This document shows positions 22,501 to 30,100 of a DNA stretch of 64,000 bases, one piece after another (the stretch's first letter is position 1; each line of letters begins with the position of its first letter). Under the pieces are notes generated by a model. The model worked only from the letters and a program-made list of their open reading frames with translations. It did no database searches and had not been told where the DNA came from. Made by a program: the position numbers and the translations under genes. Location of the stretch: contig NZ_LR134533.1 of the NCBI RefSeq assembly GCF_900638685.1, positions 2,174,482 to 2,238,481 on the forward strand, given 5' to 3'. The stretch comes from Neisseria weaveri (GTDB lineage Bacteria > Pseudomonadota > Gammaproteobacteria > Burkholderiales > Neisseriaceae).

Positions 22501-24744
22501 TTGTTGGTTAAGTTGGCAGAAACGGTTAATTTAGGCGAAAACGGCAGCGTAACGACCGGTAAAACGGTGCTTAACAATGACGGTGTCAAAGTCGGCAGCG
22601 ATGTTGCGTTGAATTCAGACGGCCTCAAGGCCGGCAATGTCAACATTACCGCTTCGGGTATTGATGCCGGCGGCAAGCAGATTACCGGTGTCAAAGCGGG
22701 TGAAAAAGCAACCGATGCTGTGAATAAGGCCCAGTTGGATGCCGTGAAAGCAGCGGCCAGCAATAAAGTTGAAGCTCAGGGTAATCTGACCGTTAAAGAA
22801 GAAACCAATACCGACGGCAGCACAACCTACACGCTGGCAACTGCGGATGATGTGAATTTCAACAGTGTAACCGCGGGCAAAGGTGCTAACGAAGTGTTGC
22901 TCGACGGTAAAGGCGTATCGGTCGGCGGCAATACTTACCTGACTGCACAAGGCATCAATGCCAACGGTAAGAAAGTCGCCAATGTGGCAAAAGGCAGCGT
23001 TACCGTTGACAGTACCGATGCGGTAAACGGCAGCCAGCTTTACAATACTGCGGCTTCTGTAGCCAACCTGTTTGGCGGTGATGCAGCGGTAAATACCGAC
23101 GGCAGCCTCCGTATGACCAATATCGGCGGAACGGGAGCAAACAATATCGACGATGCCATTAAAGCAGTCAATCAGGCTGTTGCAGTCAGCAAAGTAGCCG
23201 TGGTACAGGGAGACAACATCGTTGTCGACAAAGCGGCAAATCCCGACGGCAGCACCACTTACACGGTTTCTACCGCTAAAGATCTGAAGGTTGACAGTAT
23301 CTCCGTAGGCAGCAACACCACGCTGAACGGCAACGGTATCAGCATTGCCAATGGTCCGAGCCTGACCGATACCGGTTTGAATGCGGCCGGCAAGAAACTG
23401 AGCAATGTGGCCGACGGCGAAATTTCCGCAACCAGCAAAGATGCGGTAAACGGCAGCCAGCTGTATCAGGCTTACCAAGTATTGGGCGGCAACAGTACGT
23501 CTATCAATATGACGGATGCACCGGCCACAAGCAACTCGGACGGCAGCAGCACACCGGCAGGTACGGTAACCACCGTGGTAACCAACCCTGACGGTACGCA
23601 AACCACAACTGTAGAAACCAACCAGAAAGTTGCGGTATCTGCAGATAAGAGCGGCAAGCAGTACACCTTAACCACTTACAACGTTGAAGGACAAAATACC
23701 TACGTGACCAACGACGTCATTATGGCCGTCGGCAAAATGAACGAACAAGGTATTAAGTTCTTCCATACTAATGACGGTGAAGTTAAACCTGTCGTACAAG
23801 GTAACAACAACGAAGACTCCAGCGCTTCGGGGGCTTATGCGACAGCCATCGGCTTCCAGTCGTCTGCCAGCGGTCAAGGTGCGGTAGCGCTGGGTAATAC
23901 CTATCAAACCGAGAAAAAAGTCGAAGGTGCGCAGCTGAAAGAAGTAGTCGGCGCCGACGGCAAAGTAAGCTACGAACAGCGTACTATGGCCAGCGGTATC
24001 CGCTCCATTGCTATGGGTACGGGTTCGCAGGCTTTGGCCGAAGACACCATTGCCATCGGTACCGGCAACGTGGTTAGAGGCAAACATTCCGGTGCGATCG
24101 GCGACCCTTCCATCATTGACGGAGCCAACTCGTATTCAGTCGGCAACAATAACACCGTTGCCACCGACGATACGTTTGTATTGGGTAATAATGTTACGAA
24201 GACCATTAAAAACTCAGTGGTTTTGGGCAGCAGTTCTTCGGCAACAGCCGTACATACCACGGCAGCGGGCGGGCATTACACTTATGCTGGTGCGAATGAT
24301 GCGAATGTGGCCGGTGTGAATGACGTAGTCGGCGTAGTCAGCGTCGGTATGGAAGGTCAAACCCGCCAGATTCAGAACGTGGCGGCAGGGGTGGTATCGC
24401 CAACTTCTACCGATGCCATCAACGGCAGCCAGCTGTACCATACTAATGAAGCCGTTAATAAGGTCGTGAACCATCTGGGCAATATCCACGCGCGTATCGA
24501 CGATGTTGAAAACCGCGGTAATGCCGGAACGGCCACGGCAATGGCCGTAGCCGGACTGCCTCAGGCTTATTTGCCGGGCAAGAGCATGGTTGCTGTAGCA
24601 GGCGGTACTTATCGCGGAGAGAGCGGCTACGCCATCGGCTATTCCAGCATCTCCGACGGTGGCAACTGGGTGGTTAAAGGCTCGGCTACAGGTAACTCGC
24701 GCGGTCATTACGGTGCAACCGCCGGTGTGGGTTATCAGTGGTAA
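13513..24744 (+). CDS. Giant trimeric autotransporter adhesin (YadA/Hia type)
   Basis: A 3,743-residue surface adhesin that should trimerise and export itself. Start MNKSYRTIWNESLGAWVAVS is an extended signal peptide region; ATG at 13513 has AGGA 8 bases upstream. The hydrophobic signal core LRTMIVCLGMAFGG ends near residue 69 (AQAA). Residues about 85-910 are YadA-head repeats (many AVAIG/SIAIG units). The stalk follows, with some 18 neck motifs (DAVNxSQL and variants), GWNLTA modules and a coiled coil at about 1106-1172. A second head-like block lies at about 3437-3610. The last 75 residues are the YadA anchor (GGTYRGESGYAIGYSS, ending GYQW). Six DUS are encoded in frame as SDGL. Its ligand is unknown. 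Confidence 0.95.
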   Translation: MNKSYRTIWNESLGAWVAVSEIEKTKGKPSKGSVGSSINNVSLSLWGTGLRTMIVCLGMAFGGVYQAQAATLYCETDSSGSPSGNIKCGAGSAANGNQSIAIGSKAKATGVQSVSIGADTIASGSSSVAIGGDDLLIVSKARGNNTANTSNIALKYRAVTGDVLFQRYDSTQSGEAAVAVGVSAKAADLATAFGTRSNAAGAVSVALGAGAHADKENAVAIGAGASTVNTTAEGITDVALNSNKVAITTPSTEAPAFYRLRINNVDFDFKAGNSVSDGDIVSFGAQGFERQLKYVAPGKISENSTDAVNGSQLYTVVDALTALRGNVTNLENTKTRFYSVNNAGTTAATGNYDNDGAKKPRSLAAGVEALANGDGAVSVGYRTKSTAGSAVAVGDRAEALDNQAIAIGQEAKASADWDISIGRRAGYGIQNVAEEGRNIAIGDGALKQADAPNNNIALGTDAAASSRGNFNVAIGTYANAPTSLDAIDGIAVKTRVQADRTVAVGDRAVAYTSSSVGVGARSKAIGTISTAVGASAEARGDYSIAHGYSAKATGTSSIAIGGAQNVGTNSTQATAHYAVAVGSVGTQATGVSSLALGHGAQASGANAIAQGKSARAGAENNIAVGNNAQASTGTNTIAIGKDASVSAANAVVVGHRATVAATGAGSVAVGSSSKANGVNATAVGQASEAAGQNSFAGGQDSHATGKSTVAVGDGAKSTQDSAVAVGAYAHAGPEAADLAQDQNAGAGSAAFGYSARAVTYRSLALGAASKAAGGNGALAIGDTAQALAGDTVAIGTSSSAAAVQAVALGRQSNAAGAKSLALGYLANTGANADSATAIGREARADLANAVALGSGSVANTAHGVAGADPLGAETNKANSTWTATTAAVAVGKGSEITRQITSVAAGAADTDAVNVAQLKAAGFKLIATASEGTLESAAETKVKNGETVTLDAGKNIKLTQNGKTIKVATKDEVEFNRVTVGDVQIDSQGINAGNKVISNVAAPTAANHAANKAYVDSGRTQVKSSNKTVTVVSKTENGANVYDLSVDTSLLAQADGTNIALQYGGDGGTTGSSALSQRVQFNGTSDEIVTTATDGNVTFKLADAVKNKIEAAKNQAEANKTKLADHETRITDNQTAAKAAADKAAENAGKIDQNTLDIQRNADKIAEGLNFSGNNGTPFKRELGQTVAVKGADTNISTTADNGTITVELAKTLDLGATGSVTTGKTKLSDNGVTITPTGAGNPVSLTSDGLDNGNKTIRNVADAQNETDAVNKRQLDEVANSGWNLHNNGQAKDTVKRNDVVNFADGEGTTALVETAGDTSSTVKFSVNTAALNVRDGVVSADKTGNAFATATDVAQAINASEKTSSVVQGNNTRVTTDVQGNHTAYTIHAEKTTLTGSDKVSVTAGNKDNNDVTNYAVDLTDAAKQDIEKGVQAKTAIDGSGLQLKDGAGAFSSVKKLGESFTVTGDSNITTAANTDGIEVKLNPNLSVTSVNAGGSTLNSDGLTITGGPSVTKAGIDSANQKLTNLAAGQDDGDAVNMSQLKDSDNIAKGNMAALGGKYDSANNTYTQPSYALKDSEGAVKTPVHTVQDALSSLNEEIEKPLTFVADKGTNSSRKLGSTVSIKAGNFAGAASVENLVTENDGNGTITIKLADNPTFKGKVTAQGLDAGGQQITGVAKGNKETDAVNVGQLQQAMKDVTVENLALVAADSPFSYINGAGEQLIRKVNEQGQPYFLKADGITPYKGTDISISALNPTDPQTSVATRVTNVSKGIKDTDAVNTAQLKDVLTALGTTLGTDGVPVKPVYEITRADGSPIGTVNTVQEALGHLNTALKDPITISGNANKGSSTIVQGGSDHKLGSKLQIVGGLASDEASADNIRTVVSDGKVEIQLANAPTFTGKLSAKGLDAGNAKITGVANGSDPTDAVNKSQLDAVSDRVNLGWGLTASGANLSKVTPDETVDLNNTDNNIVISKTANSNDVTFNLAKDLNVDSVTAGDSVLSSDGLKIKNGPSVTKAGIDAADKAVSNVAAGKNDKDAVNVSQLAPLAKALGVTVDRTSGAVSAPAFTVMKTDGTQYDPVNSIQGAFDHIGSEIRKPITFAGDNGSGNFDRNLGSTVNLKGGADATKLSDRNIGVISNGQDTLDIKLAKELTELTSAEFTDAQGNRTTVDGNGVTVRNADGQNTVKLNSDGLRIENGPSLTKTGLDAANTVIRNVAGGNVGENSNDAVNGSQLHAHGKGVQNVLGGSTTYNPADGSYANNNIGGTGKSNIHEAIESVRNTAGAGWNLTAEGVNSSNVAAGETVDLTSTDKNIVIAKQADNDQVAFDLADDIKVDSVTAGDTVVNDDGVTVNSKNGKAPVVLNSDGLNNGGNAVTNIAAGKSNTDAVNVSQLKPLASALGMAFDAASGNISAPAITVMRTDGTDYPTVSTIQDAFNHVGTEMRKAIRFDGNTGMSERKLGETLVIKGSLADNAQASDQNIRTKVANNTMTIELAETPKFGKVTVNDNGKITGIESGEVADGSKEAVNGNQLYDQGKGVETLIGGTTVYNPATGTYTNTDIGGTGAANINDAIAAVKDKATAGWNLTAQGKDSSNVQPGDTVDLRGADQNIVITKSANSDTVTFDLADDITVNSVKSGKTTVNQNGVQVDDSVALTEEGLKAGNVAVTTNGINAGDKVISNLAKGLVAQGSKEAVTGDQLFAVQEQLNANIGVVEKGLNFTGNSGNFNRKLGENVTVKGGLANTVAASSDNVRTVADSSGNIDILLADAPTFKGKLTAHGLDAGGQRVNNVQKGQDDNDAVNVEQLREAMINASVTTQTVVNANAPFSYVNANGDILVRSVEKDGTVKFKKASDSSEYEGEDISIAALNAKDPQSAIPTVLGNIADGKKANDAVNVGQLKNTVKALGGGAAINSDGTIKDPVFTVTGTNGAISTLNNVSDALNALNTEVLKPLTFTGDNVSEKVNRQLGEELTIKGGATGTLTDNNIGVTGSAADNTLLVKLAETVNLGENGSVTTGKTVLNNDGVKVGSDVALNSDGLKAGNVNITASGIDAGGKQITGVKAGEKATDAVNKAQLDAVKAAASNKVEAQGNLTVKEETNTDGSTTYTLATADDVNFNSVTAGKGANEVLLDGKGVSVGGNTYLTAQGINANGKKVANVAKGSVTVDSTDAVNGSQLYNTAASVANLFGGDAAVNTDGSLRMTNIGGTGANNIDDAIKAVNQAVAVSKVAVVQGDNIVVDKAANPDGSTTYTVSTAKDLKVDSISVGSNTTLNGNGISIANGPSLTDTGLNAAGKKLSNVADGEISATSKDAVNGSQLYQAYQVLGGNSTSINMTDAPATSNSDGSSTPAGTVTTVVTNPDGTQTTTVETNQKVAVSADKSGKQYTLTTYNVEGQNTYVTNDVIMAVGKMNEQGIKFFHTNDGEVKPVVQGNNNEDSSASGAYATAIGFQSSASGQGAVALGNTYQTEKKVEGAQLKEVVGADGKVSYEQRTMASGIRSIAMGTGSQALAEDTIAIGTGNVVRGKHSGAIGDPSIIDGANSYSVGNNNTVATDDTFVLGNNVTKTIKNSVVLGSSSSATAVHTTAAGGHYTYAGANDANVAGVNDVVGVVSVGMEGQTRQIQNVAAGVVSPTSTDAINGSQLYHTNEAVNKVVNHLGNIHARIDDVENRGNAGTATAMAVAGLPQAYLPGKSMVAVAGGTYRGESGYAIGYSSISDGGNWVVKGSATGNSRGHYGATAGVGYQW

Positions 24745-24748
24745 AAAA

Positions 24749-24791
24749 TTTCAGACGGCCTAAAAGCTTTTAAGGCGGAGGCCGTCTGAAA
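24749..24791. repeat. DUS inverted pair just after the adhesin
   Basis: TTTCAGACGGCCT and AGGCCGTCTGAAA in inverted orientation, 17 bases apart, starting 5 bases after the stop codon. Confidence 0.8.
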
Positions 24792-24820
24792 AATAATCCC
24801 AAATACTTCTCTCATCTTTT

Positions 24821-24848
24821 ACAGCAGCTTTCAAGCTGCTGTTTTTTT
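24821..24848 (+). terminator. Intrinsic terminator of the adhesin gene
   Basis: Stem ACAGCAGCTT / AAGCTGCTGT with a 2-nt loop, followed by seven T. It contains no DUS. The remaining gap to 25114 holds a further DUS pair and no gene. Confidence 0.85.
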
Positions 24849-24977
24849 ATCCCTGCTGCACCATACTCAAGAAGTTGTGAAGCAGGGCGGTACTTAATGA
24901 GTTGCCGGCGGGAAGCGTGTCGGGAGGAAAGGTTGGCCTACCGGCATTCATCCCGGTTTATTTTTATATAGTCAAAC

Positions 24978-25021
24978 ATAAGGCCGTCTGAAAAAACAAA
25001 CTTGTTTTCAGACGGCCTTAT
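24978..25021. terminator. DUS inverted-repeat terminator, plsY side
   Basis: ATAAGGCCGTCTGAAAA and its complement around a 10-nt loop, about 94 bp beyond the plsY stop on the minus strand. It may also back up the adhesin terminator. Confidence 0.75.
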
Positions 25022-25114
25022 ATATCGGGCGCTTACCGCTTATCGCATTAACAGGCGGATAAGCCCAAGCGGTTTCGATTGGTCAGTCAAAATGTATTTG
25101 CATTGGTAAATGCT

Positions 25115-25723
25115 TTATTTTCCGGCTTTGTCTCCGATTTTGCTTTCTTTTCCCTGCAATAAATTTTGAATATTACTTTTGTGCCGGTACAGCACCAAAA
25201 TAGCGATAACGACGGTCGCGGCCACCCAAGAATCAAAAGGCATAAAGAAGTAAGCGATAACGGGGCTGGCAACTGTTGCAACCAACGCGGCAAGCGAAGA
25301 AACTTTGAATCCGAAGGCCATCACCAGCCAGATTGCCGCGCAAATCAGGGCAGTCGGCCAAGATAAGGCCAGCAGCACGCCTAAAGCAGTCGCGACGCCT
25401 TTTCCGCCTTTAAAGCCGAAGAACACCGGCCACATGTGGCCGATTAAAGCGGCAACGGCGACCCAGGCAACGGTTGCGTCCGCCAAACCGAGCGAATCTT
25501 GGAAAACCCGGGCAAGTACGACGGCAACCAGGCCTTTGAGTGCGTCTCCCAACAGAGTCAGTGCCGCGGCTTTTTTCTTTCCGCTGCGCAAAACATTGGT
25601 TGCTCCCGGATTGCCGGAGCCGTAAGAACGGGGATCGTCCATGCCGTAAAAGCGTGAAACGATGACTGCGAATGAAAGCGAGCCTAAGAGATAAGCGGTA
25701 AGGACGGCGAAGAAATTTAACAT
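25115..25723 (-). CDS. plsY: Glycerol-3-phosphate acyltransferase PlsY
   Basis: An inner-membrane enzyme that moves an acyl group from acyl-phosphate to glycerol-3-phosphate, the first step of phospholipid synthesis. 202 residues with about five membrane helices. The family motifs are present: SYGSGNPGATNVLR (motif 1), the glycine-rich FGFKGGKGVATALG (motif 2) and a third at PVIAYF. The basic C-terminus YRHKSNIQNLLQGKESK also fits. It diverges from folB with only 44 bp between the two starts, so the promoters of both must lie in or near that gap. Confidence 0.96.
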   Translation of the reverse strand: MLNFFAVLTAYLLGSLSFAVIVSRFYGMDDPRSYGSGNPGATNVLRSGKKKAAALTLLGDALKGLVAVVLARVFQDSLGLADATVAWVAVAALIGHMWPVFFGFKGGKGVATALGVLLALSWPTALICAAIWLVMAFGFKVSSLAALVATVASPVIAYFFMPFDSWVAATVVIAILVLYRHKSNIQNLLQGKESKIGDKAGK

Positions 25724-25767
25724 TATGAATTCTTTGTTTTAGAATGACGTGGTTATTCTAGCGAAAA

Positions 25768-26145
25768 ATGGCGCAAAACAAAATGGACAAAATATTTTTG
25801 CACGGTATGAAAGCGGATACGCTGATCGGGGTATACGATTGGGAGCGCGAGCGTATGCAGACCCTGATTTTGGATTTGGATATCGGCGTGCCGAAAACTT
25901 CGGCACTCTCCGACAATATCGAAGATACCGTTCACTACGGCGATGTGTGTGAAGCTGTGCGCAGAAGTATGAAAGAACAGCAATTTTTGCTGCTCGAAGC
26001 TTTGGCCGAACACATCGCCGAGTTGGTTTTCGAGGATTTCAATGCACTTTGGATTCGGGTTCGGATTACCAAGCCGGGTATCTTGCCGAATGTGCGCGAA
26101 GTCGGCGTAGAAATCGAGCGCAGCCGCTCAGACGAGGACGATTGA
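25768..26145 (+). CDS. folB: Dihydroneopterin aldolase
   Basis: Converts dihydroneopterin to hydroxymethyl-dihydropterin in folate synthesis. 125 residues from the ATG at 25768; an in-frame ATG at 25783 (MDKIFLHGMKADTLIG) gives 120 and fits the usual family start better, but neither has a clear Shine-Dalgarno. Family marks: DTLIGVYDWERE near the start, VHYGDVCEAV, LLLEALAEHIAE and the catalytic-lysine region RITKPGILP. A DUS hairpin separates it from nnrE. Confidence 0.93.
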   Translation: MAQNKMDKIFLHGMKADTLIGVYDWERERMQTLILDLDIGVPKTSALSDNIEDTVHYGDVCEAVRRSMKEQQFLLLEALAEHIAELVFEDFNALWIRVRITKPGILPNVREVGVEIERSRSDEDD

Positions 26146-26185
26146 TTTTTCAGACGGCCTAAATTCGAGAGGCCGTCTGAAAAAA
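26146..26185. terminator. DUS inverted repeat between folB and nnrE
   Basis: TTTTTCAGACGGCCT and AGGCCGTCTGAAAAA in inverted orientation, 9-10 bases apart, filling the gap between the folB stop and the nnrE Shine-Dalgarno (AAGGAGA). It could end the folB transcript or weaken nnrE expression. Confidence 0.75.
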
Positions 26186-26195
26186 GGAGACGGAT

Positions 26196-26819
26196 ATGGT
26201 TAAGATTTACACTTCCGCAGAAATGCGTTTGCGCGAACAGATCGCGGTCGATGCTGGCAGCAGTTTCGAGCAGTTGATGGAAAATGCAGGGCAGGCCGCA
26301 GCGAAAGATTTGCTGTTGCGTTTCCCGAATGCGGGGCGCGCGCTGATGGTCTGCGGCAAAGGCAACAACGGCGGAGACGCTTTGGTAATCGCTAGGGTAT
26401 TGGCGCAAAAGGACTGGCAAGTTGATGTGTATTTTGTTTTGGGTAATCGGCTTTCCGAGTTATCGGAATTGAACCGGGGCCGTCTGAAAAATCTTGACAG
26501 TGTCCGTTTGATAGAGAGTGATCAGCTTCCATTGGAGATTAAATATGATGTCGTGGTAGACGGCATTTTCGGAACGGGGTTTACCGGTGCGCTGCCCGAA
26601 CAGGTAGCGGGTGTATGTAGGCAGTTAAACGGCATAACCGGAGCGAAAATTGCTTTGGATATACCGACCGGTTTGAACGGCGATACCGCCGAATATGATC
26701 AAGAAACATTCCAAGCCGATATCACATATGCATTCGCGGCTTTGAAACCGGCGCATTTAACGGCTGAAGGAAAACGCTTTTCAGGCGAAGTTATCTGTTT
26801 GGATATCGGTATTGATTAA
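26196..26819 (+). CDS. nnrE: NAD(P)H-hydrate epimerase
   Basis: Repairs damaged NADH/NADPH by epimerising the R-hydrate so that a dehydratase can restore it. 207 residues, covering only the YjeF N-terminal epimerase domain; in E. coli this is fused to the dehydratase NnrD, which is not next to it here. Motifs: LMENAGQAAA, GKGNNGGDALVIARVLA (Rossmann-like loop), VVDGIFGTGFTG and ALDIPTGLNGDT. AGGAG lies 7 bases before the ATG. One near-perfect DUS is inside the gene at about 26480, encoded as GRLKN. Confidence 0.93.
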   Translation: MVKIYTSAEMRLREQIAVDAGSSFEQLMENAGQAAAKDLLLRFPNAGRALMVCGKGNNGGDALVIARVLAQKDWQVDVYFVLGNRLSELSELNRGRLKNLDSVRLIESDQLPLEIKYDVVVDGIFGTGFTGALPEQVAGVCRQLNGITGAKIALDIPTGLNGDTAEYDQETFQADITYAFAALKPAHLTAEGKRFSGEVICLDIGID

Positions 26820-26823
26820 GCAA

Positions 26824-26849
26824 TAGGCCGTCTGAAAATTTCAGACGGC
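26824..26849 (+). terminator. DUS inverted repeat after nnrE
   Basis: AGGCCGTCTGAAA with its near complement TTTCAGACGGC, 5 bases after the stop codon. Confidence 0.75.
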
Positions 26850-27103
26850 GTTTCAATATTGAATCGGCAATAATTCGTTCCGAAGCGACACTGCTTATAA
26901 AGCTTTTTTGTTTTGTTGAAACCAAATTTTTCTATGCTTGAGAAGTGGTCGAGAAATAACGTAGCATATTTAAATCTATATAAAACAGGATTTTACTGAA
27001 AGTCGGAAAGCAGATAAGCAGCGAAGCACGACTGTTTTGAAAGCAACTTTATTTCCACTGCGATGTTTCATCATCAAAGATTTTTTAAGAATAAAGCCTT
27101 AAA

Positions 27104-27138
27104 AACAAGGCCGTCTGAAAATTTCAGACGGCCTTGTT
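27104..27138 (-). terminator. DUS inverted-repeat terminator after purL
   Basis: AACAAGGCCGTCTGAA and its complement around a 3-nt loop, 12 bp beyond the purL stop on the minus strand. Confidence 0.85.
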
Positions 27139-27150
27139 TGTTTACTCTGC

Positions 27151-30100
27151 TTAACCCAAAGCCTTGCGCGCTCCGGCGAACATTCTGTACCAGCCGGAAA
27201 GTTCGCTGTTTTGCCAATCGTCGGGATGCCAGCTCATTTGGGCGGTGCGGTACACGCGCTCGGGGTGCGGCATCATGATGGTAACGCGGCCGTCGGCATT
27301 GGTTACGCCCGCGATACCTTGCGGCGAGCCGTTGGGGTTGAGCGGGTAGGTTTGGGTAACTGCGCCCAAGCCGTCCACATATTGTAGGGCGATGTTGAGG
27401 CCGTCTGAAATCTTGCCGCCGATATGGGCGAAATCGGCGCGGCCTTCGCCGTGGCTCACCACGACGGGCAGGCTGCTGCCTTGCATTTCGGCCAGAATCA
27501 GCGAGGGCGATTTGGGCACGTTGACCATGCTCAGGCGGGCTTCAAATTGCTCGCTTTGGTTGCGTTTGAACTTCGGCCAGCCTTGCGTGCCGGGGATGAT
27601 TTCCGCCAAGTTGCTCACCATTTGGCAGCCGTTGCACACGCCCAAAGTGAGCGTGTCGCCGCGCTCGAAGAAGGCTCTGAACTGGTCGCGCAGTTCGGGG
27701 TGGAACAGGATGGATTTCGCCCAGCCTGCGCCCGCACCCAATACGTCGCCGTAGCTGAAACCGCCGCAGGCGGCGAGCATGTGGAAGTCGGCCAGTTTCA
27801 CGCGGCCGGCCATCAAGTCGCTCATGTGTACGTCGTAAGCGTCGAAGCCCGCGCGGGTAAAGGCGGCGGCCATTTCCACCTGCCCGTTCACGCCTTGTTC
27901 GCGCAATACGGCGATTTTCGGCTTGGTACCGCTCGCAATAAACGGTGCGGCGATGTCTTCTTTAAGGTCGAATTTCAGGTCGGCAAACAGCGCGCTGCGT
28001 TGGTTGTCTGCCAGCAGGGCAAATTCGCTGTCGGCACATTCAGGGTTGTCGCGCAGGCGTTGGATTTGGTGGCTGGTTTCTTGCCAGGTTTGTTGCAGTT
28101 TGATTAGGTTGTCAGAAATAAGGTGAGTTTGCCCGTCGCGGATGATTAACGTGTTCTCATCAGTTAACGTACCGATTTCAAAGACATTGTGATGCAGCTT
28201 TTGTTGATAGAATAAATTGATAATATCGGCAACATCTTGTTTTCTGACTTGGATAACAGCACCCAACTCTTCATTAAATAATGTGCGGGCAATGGTTTCT
28301 TGCCATTCAGCCAACGCTTTTACCTCTTCAGTCCGCAATGATTGAGACAGAGCGGTATGGTTGGTAATGAATGTTTGTGCAAGCAATAAATTTAAATCTA
28401 TATCCAAGCCGCAACGTGCCGCAAACGCCATTTCCGCCAACGTAGCAAACAGGCCGCCGTCGCTGCGGTCGTGGTAAGCCAGCAGTTTGTCTTCGGCCAC
28501 AAGTTTTTGAATCACTTGGTAAAACGCTTTCAGACGGCCTGCTTCGATATCCGGCGCTTCGCCTGCCATATCGTTATACACTTGGCTTAAGGCCGAGCCG
28601 CCCATGCGTGCTTTGCCGAAGCCCAAATCCACGGCCAGCAATACGCTGTCTGCCGTGTTTTTCAATTCGGGCGTAACGGTTTTGCGCACGTCCTGCACCG
28701 GTGCGAAACCGGTAATAATCAGGCTTAACGGCGAAGTTACCGATTTTTGTGCGCCGTTGTCTTGCCACACGGTTTTCATCGACAGCGAATCTTTGCCCAC
28801 GGGAATGCTGATGCCCAGTTCCTGACAGGCTTGCGACACGGCTTCGACGGTGCGGTAGAGTTTTTCGTCTTCGCCGGCGTTGCCGCAGGCGGCCATCCAG
28901 TTGGCAGAAAGTTTGATGTTGCCGATGTCGCCGATATTCACGCCGGCGAGGTTGGTCAGCGTTTCGCCGATGGCCATGCGGCCGGAAGCGGGCGCGTTAA
29001 AGAGGGCGACGGTGGGTTTTTCGCCCATGGCCATGGTTTCGCCTTTGTGGGTGTTGAAGCCCATCATGGTAACGGCGGCATCGGCTACGGGGGTTTGATA
29101 TTTGCCGACCATTTGGTCGCGGTGGGTCATGCCGCCGACGCTGCGGTCGCCGATGGTAATCAGGAAGTTTTTGGCGGCCACGGTGGGCAGGCGCAACACG
29201 CGGTAGGCGGCTTCTTTCAAGTCGATATGGCTACCTGAAAACGGTTTTTCAGACGGCCTTACGGTGTTGTCGCTGCGGGTGGTTTTGGGCGGTTTGCCGA
29301 GCAAAACGTTCAGCGGCAAATCGACGGGATGGTTGCCGTACAAATCGTCGCGCACTTGCAGATGGCCGTCGTCGGTGGCGGTGCCGACCACGGCAAACGG
29401 GCAGCGTTCGCGCTCGCAGATTTGGCGGAACAAGTCTAAGTGTTCGGGCAAAATCGACAACACATAACGCTCTTGCGCTTCGTTGCACCAAATCTGCATC
29501 GGGCTTAAGCCGTGCTCTTCCAGCGGCACGTCGCGCAGTTTGAATATTGCACCGCGGCCTGCGTCGTTGACCAATTCGGGGAATGCGTTCGACAAGCCGC
29601 CCGCGCCGACATCGTGAATGGCGATAATCGGATTGCCTGCGCCCAATTGCCAGCAGCGGTCGATCACTTCCTGCGCACGGCGTTCGATTTCGGGGTTGCC
29701 GCGCTGTACCGAGTTGAAGTCCAAATCGGCGGCGTTGCTGCCGGTATCCATAGACGAAGCCGCACCTCCACCTAAACCGATGAGCATGCCGGGGCCGCCG
29801 AGTTGCACCAATAATGCGCCTTCGGGGATTTGGTCTTTATGGGTTTGCTCTGCCTGAATGTTGCCCAAGCCGCCGGCAATCATAATCGGTTTGTGGTAGC
29901 CGCGCATTTGGCCTTCGAACTCTTCTTCAAAGGTGCGGAAATAGCCCAAAAGGTTGGGGCGGCCGAATTCGTTGTTGAACGCCGCGCCGCCGATGGGGCC
30001 TTCGATCATGATGTCGAGCGGGCTGCTGATGTGGTCTGGCTTGCCGTAGCCGCCTTCCCACGGTTGTTTGAAATCGGGAATGTTGAGGTTGGACACGGTA

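Larger units (their letters stand above)
26820..27150. other. Gene-free stretch between nnrE and purL
   Basis: 331 bp between converging genes. A DUS pair at 26824-26849 ends nnrE and another at 27104-27138 ends purL. Nothing recognisable lies between them. Confidence 0.65.

Noticed and set aside
13513..24744. Many antisense frames in the adhesin, up to 328 codons
   Set aside because: They come from the repeated composition of the adhesin modules and share no known domain.
27424..28107. Long open frames antisense to purL (also 28747-29238 and 29830-30426)
   Set aside because: GC-rich third positions of purL leave open frames on the other strand; no ribosome sites or recognisable domains.
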